A stretch of 64,000 bases of DNA from Solirubrobacterales bacterium (GCA_019240115.1 JAFAYV010000079.1:32790-96789); one strand, 5' to 3'. Counted from the stretch's first letter, positions 17,035-25,954 are shown. Numbers and translations are program-made. Notes: generated from the sequence alone by a model not told the origin.

Positions 17035-18216
17035 TCAGTCACCGAGGGTCGCCAGCAGCTCGGCGAGATGGATCGCGCGGGTGGCGCTGCCGCGCCGGCG
17101 CAGGCCCTGGCGCAGCTGGCGCAGGCAGCCCGGGTTGACCGCGACGACGTAGTCGACCTCGGCAGCGGCGATCTCGTCGAGCTTGGCATCGAGGATCACG
17201 CGGCTGTCGCGCGGTCGCAGGAGCGCGTAGGTGCCCGCGGCGCCGCAGCACCGCGAGGCCGACGGCAGCTCGACATACTCGGCGACGCGGCCGATCAGCT
17301 CACGGGGCTCGCGCCACACGCCGTTGGCGTTGCGCAGGTGGCAGGAGTCCTGCAGGCCGACGCGCGGCCGCGTCTCGCTCGGGCGCGGCCACGTCTCGCT
17401 CGGGCGCGCCCCCGTCTCGCTCGGGCGCGCCCCCGTCTCGCCGGTCGAGGCCGCGGCGCCGGTCGAGGCCGCGGCGCCGGTCGACGCTGCGGCGCCGTCC
17501 GGCCGCGCGCCGCCGCTCGACGCCGCGGCGCCCGACTCGACCAGCCACTCCGAGAGCTCGCGGACCCGGTCGCGGCCGAGCACCGCGGCGAGATGGGCGG
17601 CGCATCCTCCCGAGGTGGTGAGAATGACCCCGGGCAGCGCTTCCCCGAGCTCGCGCGCCAGCTCGTGGCCCCGCGCCAGCTCACCATTGTGGGCGTGCAG
17701 CGCCCCGCAGCAGCCCTGGCGCGCCACGACCCGCGCGCCCGGGACCAGGCGCGCGGCGAGCCGGCTGACCGCCGGGAACAGCGCGCGCTCGAAGCAGCCG
17801 AGCATCAGCCACGGCCCCGGCCCCCTGCGCCGGCGGGCGTGGCGACGCGGCAGGCCGAGCGCCCGCACCCGCCAGCGCCGGTTCGTCGCCCACAGCAGGC
17901 CCCGCAGGCGCAGCGGCCGCGTGCGCGGCGGCCACTGGCGGGCGCGCCATTCCTCGAGCAGCGGGCCGTACTGGACGCCCGCCGGGCAGACCGGCTCGCA
18001 CGCCCGGCAGCCGAGGCAGAACGACGACTCCTCGGCGAGCGTCGGGTCGTCCGCGGGCAGCCGCCCCTCCTCCAGCGCGCGCATGAGGTTGATCCGCCCC
18101 CGCGGCGAGGAGACCTCCTCGCCGGTCAGCGCGTAGGTCGGGCAGGCCGACAGGCAGAAGCCGCAGGAGATGCAGCGGTCAAGCAGCTCCTCGGTGAAGA
18201 TCGGCGGCTCGCTCAC
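17035..18216 (-). CDS. glcF: Glycolate oxidase iron-sulfur subunit
   Basis: This subunit carries electrons from the FAD subunit of glycolate (or D-lactate) oxidase to the respiratory chain. Two ferredoxin-type clusters are near the N terminus: C15-x2-C18-x2-C21-x3-C25 (CISCGFCLSACP) and CLGCRACEPVCP near residues 68-79. Two CCG-type cysteine-rich motifs follow (QGCCGALH and SRCCGAAGTY). An unusual Ala/Ser/Thr and Arg/Pro/Ser-rich linker between the CCG domains comes from tandem repeats of 18 and 21 bp (17372-17493); the conserved sequence resumes at QDSCHLRNA. The start overlaps the end of glcD by 4 bp (ATGA). No glcE subunit gene is present. Confidence 0.88.
   Translation of the reverse strand: MSEPPIFTEELLDRCISCGFCLSACPTYALTGEEVSSPRGRINLMRALEEGRLPADDPTLAEESSFCLGCRACEPVCPAGVQYGPLLEEWRARQWPPRTRPLRLRGLLWATNRRWRVRALGLPRRHARRRRGPGPWLMLGCFERALFPAVSRLAARLVPGARVVARQGCCGALHAHNGELARGHELARELGEALPGVILTTSGGCAAHLAAVLGRDRVRELSEWLVESGAAASSGGARPDGAAASTGAAASTGAAASTGETGARPSETGARPSETWPRPSETRPRVGLQDSCHLRNANGVWREPRELIGRVAEYVELPSASRCCGAAGTYALLRPRDSRVILDAKLDEIAAAEVDYVVAVNPGCLRQLRQGLRRRGSATRAIHLAELLATLGD
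17372..17493. repeat. Tandem 21-bp and 18-bp repeats inside glcF
   Basis: Three 21-bp units beginning GTCTCGCTCGGGCGCG (17372-17434) are followed by three 18-bp units of GCCGGTCGAGGCCGCGGC type (17440-17493). Both periods keep the reading frame and encode heptads of ARPSETG type and hexads of GAAAST type. Confidence 0.9.
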
Positions 18217-19616
18217 GAGGCGAGCTTGCCGGGGTTCAGGATGTCCGCCGGGTCAAACGCCGCCTTGAGCCGGGTCAGCAGGCGCATGTGCGCGTCCCCG
18301 AGCTGCGAGCGCAGGTGGTCGCGCTTGGCCAGGCCGATCCCGTGCTCGCCCGAGATCGTCCCCCCGAGCTCGAGCGCGGCGGCGAAGATCTGAGCGAACG
18401 CCTGCTCGACGCGCTGCAGCACGCCGTCCTGCGCCGGGTCCACCACGCACGTCGGGTGCAGGTTGCCGTCACCGGCGTGGCCGAAGGTCCCGATGAGCAG
18501 ATCGTGCTCGGCGGCGATCGCGTCGATCCGCTGCACCATCTCCGCCAGGCGCGCGCGGGGCACCGACGCGTCCTCGAGGATCGTCAGCGGCGCCCGGCGC
18601 GAAAGCGAGGGCAGGACGGCGCGGCGCGCCTCGAGCAGCTCCTGCGCGTCGGCGTCGCTGTCGGCGATCTCGACCCCGAACCCGTTGTTCTGAGCGCAGG
18701 CCTCCGCCATCGCCGACATGTCGCCGGCGATCGCCTCCGCGGCGCCGTCCTGCCCGAAGATGAGCAGCGCGCCGGCGTCGGTGCGCAGTCCGATGCCCGC
18801 GAACTCCTCGACGGTCTCCAGGCACGTGTGGTCGAGGAACTCGAGCGTCACCGGCAGGACGCCGGCGGCGAGGATCTGCGAGACCGCGCGGCCCGCGTCG
18901 GCGAGATCGGAGAAGTAGGCGACCCCGGTGGCGTTGGCCGCGGCGGCGGGTACGAGCCGGACGGTCAGCTCGGTGATGACGCCCAGCGTCCCCTCGCTGC
19001 CGCACAGCAGCCGGGTGAGGTCGAGGCCCGCGACGTCCTTGACGAGCTTGCCCCCGCAGCGCAGCGTCTCGCCGGTGCCGATCACGACCTCGCAGCCGAG
19101 CACGTAGTCGCGCGTCACCCCGTACTTGAGCCCGCGCAGCCCGCCGGCGCAGGTGGCCACGTTGCCGGCGATCGTCGATGTCGCGCGGCTGCCGGGATCG
19201 GGCGGATACAGCAGTCCACGCTCGGCGGCGGCCTCGCCGAGCCGGGCGGTGATCACTCCCGGCTGGCAGACGGCGACCATGTTGGCGGCGTCGAGCTCGA
19301 GCAGCCGGTTCATACGGGTCAGCGAGAGGACGATCCCGCCACGATGAGGGACCGTCGCGGCGCACAGGTTGGTCCCCGAGCCGCGCGGGACGACGGGGAT
19401 TCCCCGCTCGGCGGCCAGCTCGATGACCGCGGCGACCTCGCGGGTCTCGCCCGGGAAGCAGATCGCGTCGGGCGTGGCCCGGTGCAGCGGCGTCGCGTCG
19501 CGGGCGAAGGTCTCCAGCGCCCCCGCATCGGTGCGCACGTGGTCGCCGCCGACGATCTCGGCGAGCTCGCCCGCGAGCCCGGCGCCGGCCAGCCCGGCGG
19601 GCCGTTGCGTGGTCAC
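18213..19616 (-). CDS. glcD: Glycolate oxidase FAD-binding subunit
   Basis: This 467-aa flavoprotein of the VAO/PCMH type oxidises glycolate to glyoxylate (or a related 2-hydroxy acid). FAD-binding residues are in PRGSGTNLCAATVP and the PPDPGSRATSTIAGNVAT region; the C-terminal FAD-linked oxidase domain shows GHAGDGNLHPT and ISGEHGIGLAKR. GTG 19616 is chosen because family-like sequence begins right after it (ELAEIVGGDHVRTD); the open frame to 19736 gives a proline/arginine-rich stretch that looks non-coding. It is coupled to glcF. A -10-like TATGAT (19673-19668, minus strand) sits about 50 nt upstream. Confidence 0.9.
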   Translation of the reverse strand: MTTQRPAGLAGAGLAGELAEIVGGDHVRTDAGALETFARDATPLHRATPDAICFPGETREVAAVIELAAERGIPVVPRGSGTNLCAATVPHRGGIVLSLTRMNRLLELDAANMVAVCQPGVITARLGEAAAERGLLYPPDPGSRATSTIAGNVATCAGGLRGLKYGVTRDYVLGCEVVIGTGETLRCGGKLVKDVAGLDLTRLLCGSEGTLGVITELTVRLVPAAAANATGVAYFSDLADAGRAVSQILAAGVLPVTLEFLDHTCLETVEEFAGIGLRTDAGALLIFGQDGAAEAIAGDMSAMAEACAQNNGFGVEIADSDADAQELLEARRAVLPSLSRRAPLTILEDASVPRARLAEMVQRIDAIAAEHDLLIGTFGHAGDGNLHPTCVVDPAQDGVLQRVEQAFAQIFAAALELGGTISGEHGIGLAKRDHLRSQLGDAHMRLLTRLKAAFDPADILNPGKLAS

Positions 19617-19817
19617 CGGGGCACGACGGTCGGGCGGGGGCGGGCCGATCCCATCTCCTCGGGCGCGATCATAGCTGCGGCCGGCGGCCGCTCCGCTGAG
19701 GCTCGACGCGGCGCGGCTAAGGCCCCCCGCCCGCAAGCAAGCTCCGTTTCACCGATGTGCGGCGCCACCTCTCAGTTCAGCCTGTCGTGGTGTCACCCCC
19801 ACCGAGAGGACGCGCTC

Positions 19818-20084
19818 ATGAACCCCCAGCTAACGCAGGTCGCGGCGCTCGCCCACATAGACGACCTGCGGGCGCGGGCCGCCCGCCAGCGACTCGCCGG
19901 ACGGGCATCCGGCGGTCACGGCGCCGCGTTTCGCCTCGTCGCGGCCATCCGGCGATACTTGCGCGATGCGTTCTGCGCTGACCAGCAGCCACCTCGTCGG
20001 CCGGGCGGCCGAGCTCTCCGAGCTCGAGCTCGCCGTCCGGGAGGCCACGGTCGGACGGCCCGCGCTCGTCCTGCTGGGCGGTGA
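19818..20084 (+). CDS. Small actinobacterial-type basic protein (overlaps regulator gene)
   Basis: The N terminus MNPQLTQVAALAHIDDLR followed by ARAARQRLAG is of a kind often seen in short uncharacterised actinobacterial proteins. ATG 19818 has an upstream GAGAGGA that can serve as RBS. The frame runs to 20084, overlapping the LuxR-type gene by 119 bp in another frame, and the overlapping part is arginine/proline-rich, so the natural stop may have been lost and the true protein may be about 45-60 residues. Function unknown. Confidence 0.4.
   Translation: MNPQLTQVAALAHIDDLRARAARQRLAGRASGGHGAAFRLVAAIRRYLRDAFCADQQPPRRPGGRALRARARRPGGHGRTARARPAGR
19954..19959 (+). promoter_or_regulatory. -10 element of a leaderless promoter for the LuxR/AAA gene
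   Basis: GATACT lies 6 nt before ATG 19966. Confidence 0.45.
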
Positions 20085-23022
20085 CTCGGGCGTCGGCAAG
20101 ACGCGACTCGTCGCCGAGCTCGAGCAGCGGCTCGCGCTCGGCGAGGACGAGGCGCCGAGTCCGCTGTTCCTGCGTGGCGAGGGCGTCGAGCAGGCCGACG
20201 GCGAGCTGGCCTACGCGCCGCTGCTGAGCGCGTTGCGGCCGATCGTGCGCGCCCGTCATCCCGCGCTCGAGGAGCTGCGCTCCGCCAGCCGGTCCCAGCT
20301 GGCCTCGATCCTGCCCGGGCTCGAGGACGCCCCCGCGCGCGATCTCGCCCAGCCCGACGGTCAGCTGCGGCTGTTCGAGGCGCTGCTGGAGCTGATCGAC
20401 CAGCTCGGGCAGACCGCGCCGCTCGTGCTCGCGCTCGAGGACATGCAGTGGGCCGATCGCTCGACGCGGACGTTCGTCGCCTTCCTCTCGCACAGCCTCC
20501 GCGACGAGCGGGCGATGCTCCTGCTGACCTACCGCAGCGACGAGCTGCATCGCCGCCATCCGCTGCGGCCGCTGCTCTCCGAGCTCGGGCGGCTCGAGCG
20601 CACCCGGCGGATCGAGCTGTCCCCGCTGACGCGCGCCGAGCTCTATGAGGCGCTGACCGACATCCTCGGCGCGCCGCCCGACGATCCGCTCCTGACGCGG
20701 CTGTTCGCGCGCAGCGAGGGCAACCCGCTGTTCACCGAGGAGCTGCTCGCCGCCGGGCTCGACGGGCGCGGCGCCGCGCCCCAGAGCCTGCGCGACGCGT
20801 TCATGGTCCGGATCGAGCGCCTCTCCGCCGACGCCCAACGCGCCGCGCGTGTCGTCGCCGTCGGCCGCGCGCTCGACGAGCCGGTGCTCGCGCAGGTCAC
20901 CGGGCTGGAGCGCGGCGCGCTGCAGGCGGGGCTTCGCGAGGCGGTCTCGGAGCAGGTGCTCGTTGCCGACGCCGACGGTCACTTCGCGTTCCGTCACGCG
21001 CTGCTGCGCGAGGCGCTGCACGACGATCTGCTTCCCGGCGAGCGCGCGGAGCTGCACCTGGCGCTCGCCCGTGAGATCGAACGCCTCGCCGGCGAGTCGG
21101 GGCCCAAGGATGACGAGAGCGCGCTGCAGTGGGCGGCCGAGGTCGCCGGCCACTACGCCGCCGCGGGCGACCAGCCCGACGCGTTGCGCACGACGGTCCG
21201 CGCCGCCGACGCCGCCGGCTGCGCGCTCGCCTACGGGGAGGCCGCCGACTTCTACGAGCGCGCGCTCGAGCTCTGGCCCCGGGTCCCCGAGCCGGAGGCG
21301 ACCGCGGGGCTCGATCACGTCGAGCTGCTCGCGCACGCGGCGCGCGCCCACGGCATCGAGGGCGACCGGGGGCGCGCCGAGGTCCTGTTGCGCGAGGGGT
21401 TGCGCGAGCTCGGCCCGACCGCCGACCCGGCCCGCTTCGCCCGTCTGCTCGGGTTGCTGTCGCGCACCCTGTGGCAGCTGAACCGCGGCGAGGAGGCGGT
21501 CGCCGCCGGCGAGCGGGCGCTGGCGATGCTCCCCGCCGACGACCCGGAGCGCGCGCGGCCGCTGCTGCGGGCCTGGCTGGCGCGGATGGCCTTCCTGCGC
21601 GGGCGCTTCCGGCAGGCGGCGACCGATGGCGAGGCGGCGCTCGCGGGCGCGGTGGAGGCGGGCGACCTGTGGGCCGAGAGCGAGATCCTCAACACCCTGG
21701 GCATGGCCAAGGTGTCCCTGCAGGACGTCGACGCGGGCGTGGCGCTGCTGCGCCGGGCGATCCAGCTCGCACGCGACGCCGACGACTACGACCGCCTCGG
21801 CACCGCCTACTCGAACCTCGCCGACGTGCTGTCGATCGCCGGGCGCACCGGCGAGGCGGTCCTGACCGCGCGCGAGGGACTTGCCTCCGAGGCCCGCCAC
21901 CAGCCGCGCAACCGCGACTGGATGAGCCTGACCCTGTCCGAGCTGTCGTTTGAGGCCGGCGACTGGGCGACGGCGCGGCGCCAGCTCGAGGACGTGCCCG
22001 CGACGTGGCTGATCGGGACGCTCTTGATGTTCCACGGGATGCGCCGGGCCGAGCTGGCGCTCGGCGAGGGCGACGAGGAGACCGCGCGCAGCGCCCTGGC
22101 GGGGATCCAGGAGCCGGTGGCCGCCTCGGATCAGCCGCAGTGGATCGGCGCCTACGGCGCGCTCGCCGCCGAGCTGGCGCGCCGCCGCGGCGAGTTGACC
22201 GAGGCGCGGCGGCTTGCCCAGGAGGGGCTCGATCGCATCGAGCTGTGCACCGAGGACACGATCCGGATCGCGCGCCTGAGCGCCTCCGCCGTGGAGATCG
22301 AGGCCGACATCGCCCAGCGCGCCCGCGACCTGCGCGAGCCGGCGGTCCGGCGCGACGCGCTCGCGCGACTGCGCGGACACCTCGAGCGCCTCGAGGCGGC
22401 GGCCGCGGTCGGCGGGCCGGTCGCCGAGGCCCGGCTCGAGCAGGCGTGCGCCGACGCCGCTCGGGCGCGCGGCCGCTCGGCGGCCCGCCGGTGGGACCGG
22501 GCGGCCGCCGCCTGGGACGCGATCGACCGCCCCTACGAGGTCGCGCTCGCGCGCTGGCATCAGGCCGAGGCCGAGATCGCCGCCGGCCGCCGCGACGCCG
22601 CGGCGCGGGCGGGCGCCGAGGCGCTCGCCCGCGCCCGGACGCTCGGCGCGCGGTGGCTCGTCGCCGAGATCCGCGGCCTCGGGGAGCGCGGCCGTCTCGA
22701 TCTGTCGCCGGCGAGCGAGGGCGGGGTCGACGGCGTCGGTGCGGTCGGCGGGGGCGGCCGGGTCGGCGGGGGCGGCGGGGCCGGCGCCGACGGCGCTCCC
22801 GCGGACGGGGACGGGGCGGTCGTCGACCCCTTCGGCCTGACCGCGCGCGAGCGCCAGGTGCTCTCGCTGCTCGCTCAGGGCGCCACCAACCGCCAGATCG
22901 GCGCCGCGCTGTTCATGGCCGAGAAGACCGCCAGCGTGCACGTGTCGCGGATCCTCGCCAAGCTCGACGTCCAGGGCCGGACCGAGGCGGCCGCGGTCGC
23001 GTATCGCCTGCACCTCGCCTAG
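19966..23022 (+). CDS. Large LuxR-family regulator with AAA ATPase and TPR-like domains
   Basis: This 1018-aa regulator has an N-terminal AAA/NACHT-like ATPase (Walker A GGDSGVGKTRLV near 38-49; Walker B region LVLALEDMQWADRS near 150-163), a long middle part of helical TPR-type repeats (about 380-900) and a C-terminal LuxR helix-turn-helix (LTARERQVLSLLAQG, TNRQIGAALFMAEKTAS; last 65 residues). The architecture is that of LAL/MalT-like activators, which bind ATP and an inducer before activating transcription. A glycine-rich linker of about 30 residues (near 925-955) precedes the HTH. ATG 19966 is 6 nt after a -10-like hexamer. Target genes are not evident. Confidence 0.9.
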   Translation: MRSALTSSHLVGRAAELSELELAVREATVGRPALVLLGGDSGVGKTRLVAELEQRLALGEDEAPSPLFLRGEGVEQADGELAYAPLLSALRPIVRARHPALEELRSASRSQLASILPGLEDAPARDLAQPDGQLRLFEALLELIDQLGQTAPLVLALEDMQWADRSTRTFVAFLSHSLRDERAMLLLTYRSDELHRRHPLRPLLSELGRLERTRRIELSPLTRAELYEALTDILGAPPDDPLLTRLFARSEGNPLFTEELLAAGLDGRGAAPQSLRDAFMVRIERLSADAQRAARVVAVGRALDEPVLAQVTGLERGALQAGLREAVSEQVLVADADGHFAFRHALLREALHDDLLPGERAELHLALAREIERLAGESGPKDDESALQWAAEVAGHYAAAGDQPDALRTTVRAADAAGCALAYGEAADFYERALELWPRVPEPEATAGLDHVELLAHAARAHGIEGDRGRAEVLLREGLRELGPTADPARFARLLGLLSRTLWQLNRGEEAVAAGERALAMLPADDPERARPLLRAWLARMAFLRGRFRQAATDGEAALAGAVEAGDLWAESEILNTLGMAKVSLQDVDAGVALLRRAIQLARDADDYDRLGTAYSNLADVLSIAGRTGEAVLTAREGLASEARHQPRNRDWMSLTLSELSFEAGDWATARRQLEDVPATWLIGTLLMFHGMRRAELALGEGDEETARSALAGIQEPVAASDQPQWIGAYGALAAELARRRGELTEARRLAQEGLDRIELCTEDTIRIARLSASAVEIEADIAQRARDLREPAVRRDALARLRGHLERLEAAAAVGGPVAEARLEQACADAARARGRSAARRWDRAAAAWDAIDRPYEVALARWHQAEAEIAAGRRDAAARAGAEALARARTLGARWLVAEIRGLGERGRLDLSPASEGGVDGVGAVGGGGRVGGGGGAGADGAPADGDGAVVDPFGLTARERQVLSLLAQGATNRQIGAALFMAEKTASVHVSRILAKLDVQGRTEAAAVAYRLHLA

Positions 23023-23096
23023 CGAGGGGCGTGGGCGGCGGCCGTCCAAACGACAGCCCCGGGTTTGACTGTCGAAGTCTCAGACGATCCAGTGGA

Positions 23097-23135
23097 CAAA
23101 AACGACCGACCCCCCGCCGCTTGCTCGGGGGTCGG
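23097..23135 (-). terminator. Intrinsic terminator for minus-strand transcripts
   Basis: CCGACCCCC (23106-23114) pairs with GGGGGTCGG (23127-23135). Read on the minus strand the 9-bp stem is followed by TCG and a TTTTT run (23102-23098). There is no T-run on the plus side, so it terminates transcription coming from the small secreted-protein gene at 23414-23698. Confidence 0.7.
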
Positions 23136-23413
23136 CGGACAGGATCCGGGAGGGTGGATGAAATCCGCCACGGCTCGAGATGGCGCGCGGGGGTCGGTGA
23201 GAATGATCCGCCGCGGCGGCCGGGGCTGAGCGAGTCGGACTACCTGCGCGCGGGACGGTCAGCTCGCCGCGGCGCCCGCCGAACTCGTGGGCGTGCCGGC
23301 CCGCGACGGGCGGACAGCCGCGGATCCCGAAGCGGTGCCGGGCGAAGGTCCGTCCGTGTACAGGATCATCCTGGCGCGCCGGGCGCTCCGAAACGGCTCT
23401 GCCGACGCGTCCG
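23136..23413. other. Non-coding stretch
   Basis: Open frames here have the composition of antisense or random GC-rich sequence. I see no gene; the stretch is probably the 3' untranslated region of the minus-strand small secreted-protein gene. Confidence 0.5.
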
Positions 23414-23698
23414 CTACGGGCTCGGGTGAACCGTGACGTGCCGGGCGCGGTGATGCGCGCGCACGCTGCCGTCGGCGGTGGCCAACGGACCCCGCGGCGA
23501 GGACGCGCGGAGGCACGGATGCACCGTGACGCGGCGGACGCCGTGATGCGCATGCACGCTGCCGTTGGCGCTCGCCAGCGGACCCGGGTGATGATGCAGC
23601 GCCGCCGCCGAGGCCGCCCCGGCCAGCGCCAGCGCCAGCGCGGCTACCACCGGCGCGACGAGAAGAGCCAGCCGGCGAAGATCACGCGTCAGGTTCAT
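23414..23698 (-). CDS. Small secreted histidine-rich protein with internal duplication
   Basis: This 94-aa product begins with a typical signal peptide (MNLTRDLRRLALLVAPVV, then alanine/leucine core and AGAASAAAL). The mature part is about 60 residues made of two copies of a 31-residue unit (GPLASANGSVHAHHGVRRVTVHP and GPLATADGSVRAHHRARHVTVHP) with many histidines. Metal binding is possible but unproven. ATG 23698 starts the signal peptide; the longer open frame upstream reads through an 18-bp repeat and is unlikely to be translated. A good minus-strand terminator about 280 bp downstream supports a transcribed gene. I know no family for it. Confidence 0.55.
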   Translation of the reverse strand: MNLTRDLRRLALLVAPVVAALALALAGAASAAALHHHPGPLASANGSVHAHHGVRRVTVHPCLRASSPRGPLATADGSVRAHHRARHVTVHPSP

Positions 23699-23964
23699 GC
23701 CCAACGCATCGGACCCGGACACGTCCCGCGCGAGCCCGTCGACGCCGTCTGGACGGATGTATGGCCGCGTCCAGATCGGCCTGGACGGCGTCCCCGGCGA
23801 TCCCGGCCCGCCCGTCCCGGTGTCCCCGTGGGTCCCGGTGTCCCCGTGGGTCCCGGTGTCCCCGGCCCGCAGGCGCCGACCGCTGCGCACGCGGGGCTGG
23901 CCAACCGCCGCGCCCGACAGCATCGCTTCGATGTCCGGGCCGGTCAGGGGGATAGCGGGGCGAT
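23699..23964. other. Intergenic region with minisatellite
   Basis: This divergent region between the secreted-protein gene and the agmatine deiminase promoter holds the 18-bp repeat. I see no other gene. Confidence 0.5.
23815..23867. repeat. 18-bp tandem repeat, almost 3 copies
   Basis: TCCCGGTGTCCCCGTGGG is repeated exactly at 23815-23832 and 23833-23850, with a third, partly diverged copy after it. It lies between the small secreted-protein gene and the agmatine deiminase gene. Confidence 0.9.
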
Positions 23965-23970
23965 TACATT
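23965..23970 (+). promoter_or_regulatory. -10 element of a leaderless promoter for the agmatine operon
   Basis: TACATT lies 7 nt before GTG 23978, in a locally AT-richer stretch. Confidence 0.6.
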
Positions 23971-23977
23971 GCCGGGT

Positions 23978-24955
23978 GTGCGCACGCCCGCGGAATGGGA
24001 GCCCCACGAGCGGACGCTGATGGGCTGGCCGTGCCGGTCAGAGCTCTGGGGCCAGACGCTCGAGGAGGCCCGCGCCGACTACGCGGCGGTGGCCAACGCG
24101 ATCGCGGCCTTCGAGCCGGTGACGATGATCGTCGACCCGCGGATCGATCCCGCCGGTCCCCGCTGCGCCCTGGCCGCGGGCATCGAGATCCTCGAGCTCC
24201 CGCTCGACGACTCCTGGCTGCGCGACTGCGGTCCGATCTACACGCTCGCCGACGGCGAGCGCCGCGCGGTGCACTTCGGCTTCAACGCCTGGGGCGGGAA
24301 GTTTGCGCCCTGGGACCGCGACGCCGCGGTCGGCCGGCTCGTCGCCGAGCGCCTCGGCGATGCGGTCGAGGAGTCGGCGATGGTGCTCGAGGGCGGGTCG
24401 ATCCTCACCGACGGCCGCGGGACGCTGCTGACGACCGAGCAGTGCCTGCGCAACCCCAACCGCAACCCGTCGATGTCGCGCGAGGAGATCGAGGCGGAGC
24501 TGACCCGGCGGCTCGGCGTTAGCACCTTCGTATGGCTCGGCCAGGGACTGCTCGAGGACCGTGACACCGACGGCCACGTCGATCTCATCGCCGCGTTCAC
24601 GGCGCCCGGCCAGGTGCTGCTCCAGACCGTCCCCGAGGAGAACCCCAACTTCGAGCACTGCGCCGAGAACCGCCGGCGGCTCGAGGCCGCGGGGATCATC
24701 GTCACCGAGCTGCCGTGGCTGCCCTACGCCGAGGTCGCGGGCGAGACGATCGCCGTCGGCTATCTGAACTTCTACCTCTGCAACGGCGCCGTGATCGTGC
24801 CCGTCGCCGGGACCGACACCGACGCTCGGGCGCTCGCGGTCATCGCCGCCGCCTATCCGGGCCGCGAGGTCGTCGCGGTCCCCGGTCCGATCATCGCCTA
24901 CGGGGGCGGCGGCCCCCACTGCATCACCCAGCAGGTCCCGGGGATCGATGGCTGA
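23978..24955 (+). CDS. aguA: Agmatine deiminase
   Basis: This 325-aa enzyme hydrolyses agmatine to N-carbamoylputrescine and ammonia, the first step of the ADC-type putrescine route. Family motifs are visible: WEPHERTLMGWP at the start, DDSWLRDCGP near residues 76-85, FNAWGGKF, DTDGHVD, and the catalytic cysteine in GGGGPHCITQQVPG at the C terminus. GTG 23978 is fixed by the -10 hexamer 7 nt upstream and by the conserved TPAEWEPHE start; the longer open frame reads through repeats. It overlaps aguB by 8 bp, so the two steps are co-expressed. Confidence 0.92.
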   Translation: MRTPAEWEPHERTLMGWPCRSELWGQTLEEARADYAAVANAIAAFEPVTMIVDPRIDPAGPRCALAAGIEILELPLDDSWLRDCGPIYTLADGERRAVHFGFNAWGGKFAPWDRDAAVGRLVAERLGDAVEESAMVLEGGSILTDGRGTLLTTEQCLRNPNRNPSMSREEIEAELTRRLGVSTFVWLGQGLLEDRDTDGHVDLIAAFTAPGQVLLQTVPEENPNFEHCAENRRRLEAAGIIVTELPWLPYAEVAGETIAVGYLNFYLCNGAVIVPVAGTDTDARALAVIAAAYPGREVVAVPGPIIAYGGGGPHCITQQVPGIDG

Positions 24956-25916
24956 GCCGGCGCCCGAGCTGGTGACGGCCTTCGGTCCGCCGCCCTCGCC
25001 GGCGCGGACGCGGCCGCCGCGGCGCGCGCCGCTGCGCCTCGGGCTCGTGCAGGAGCGCTGGCGGCACGACCCCGCGGAGCATCGGGCAGCGCTCGCGCGC
25101 GGGATCGCGATCGCTGCCGAGCAGGGCGCGCGCATCGTCTGCCTGCAGGAGCTGACGCTCTCGCCGTACTTCGCGATCACCCCCGACGGACCCGCCGTCG
25201 CCGGCGCCGCCCCCGAGGCGCTCGCGACCGGGCCGACGGCCGCCTTCGCCGCCGAGCAGGCGGCCGCGACGGGCGCCCACGTCCACGCCTCGCTGTACGA
25301 GCGCGCCGATGGCGAGGATGGTCTCGGCTACAACACCGCGATCGTCGTCGCCCCCGACGGTTCGCTCGTCGCGCGCACGCGCAAGCTCCACATCCCGGTG
25401 ACCGCCGGCTACTACGAGGACCACTACTTCCGCCCCGGCCCGGCGGGCGACGATGCCTTCCCGGTGATCGCGCTGCCCACCGGCGACGGCGACGGCGAGG
25501 CCCGGCTCGGCGCCCCGACATGCTGGGACCAGTGGTTTCCCGAGCTCGCCCGCGCCTACTCGCTGCGCGGCGCCGAGGTGCTCATCTACCCGACCGCGAT
25601 CGGCTCCGAGCCCGACCATCCCGAGTTCGACACCCAGCCGCTGTGGCAGCAGGTGATCGTCGGCAACGGCGTGGCCAACGGCACCTTCATGGTCGCGGTC
25701 AATCGGATCGGGTCGGAGCCGCCGCTGACCTTCTACGGCTCGAGCTTCATCTCCGATCCCTACGGCCGGCTGCTCGTGCAGGCCCCGCGCGACCGTCCCG
25801 CGGTGCTCGTCGCCGACCTCGACCTCGACCAGCGCGCCGACTGGCTCGAGCTGTTCCCGTTGCTGAGCACCCGCCGGCCGGACGCCTACGCGCCGCTGAC
25901 CGAGCTGCCGGAGTGA
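24948..25916 (+). CDS. aguB: N-carbamoylputrescine amidase
   Basis: This 322-aa nitrilase-superfamily enzyme converts N-carbamoylputrescine to putrescine, CO2 and ammonia. The catalytic triad is visible: Glu in LQELTLSPYF, Lys in RKLHIP and Cys in PTCWDQWFPE. The region GYYEDHYFRPG is typical of the carbamoylputrescine branch. An N-terminal extension of about 28 residues (proline/arginine-rich) precedes the conserved LRLGLVQERW. It overlaps aguA by 8 bp and ends the operon. Confidence 0.92.
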   Translation: MAEPAPELVTAFGPPPSPARTRPPRRAPLRLGLVQERWRHDPAEHRAALARGIAIAAEQGARIVCLQELTLSPYFAITPDGPAVAGAAPEALATGPTAAFAAEQAAATGAHVHASLYERADGEDGLGYNTAIVVAPDGSLVARTRKLHIPVTAGYYEDHYFRPGPAGDDAFPVIALPTGDGDGEARLGAPTCWDQWFPELARAYSLRGAEVLIYPTAIGSEPDHPEFDTQPLWQQVIVGNGVANGTFMVAVNRIGSEPPLTFYGSSFISDPYGRLLVQAPRDRPAVLVADLDLDQRADWLELFPLLSTRRPDAYAPLTELPE

Positions 25917-25954
25917 CGGACCAGGGGCGGATCATGACGGTTGCGCCGGCGCGC

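Noticed and set aside
18288..19817. Long plus-strand frame leading into the small gene at 19818
   Set aside because: It is antisense to glcD; only the part from ATG 19818 has an RBS and protein-like sequence.
19816..23049. 1077-aa open frame on the minus strand
   Set aside because: Mirror frame of the LuxR/AAA gene with shadow composition; no domain readable.
23080..23553. 157-aa minus-strand frame downstream of the secreted protein
   Set aside because: Overlaps the secreted-protein gene, reads through the terminator and has shadow composition.
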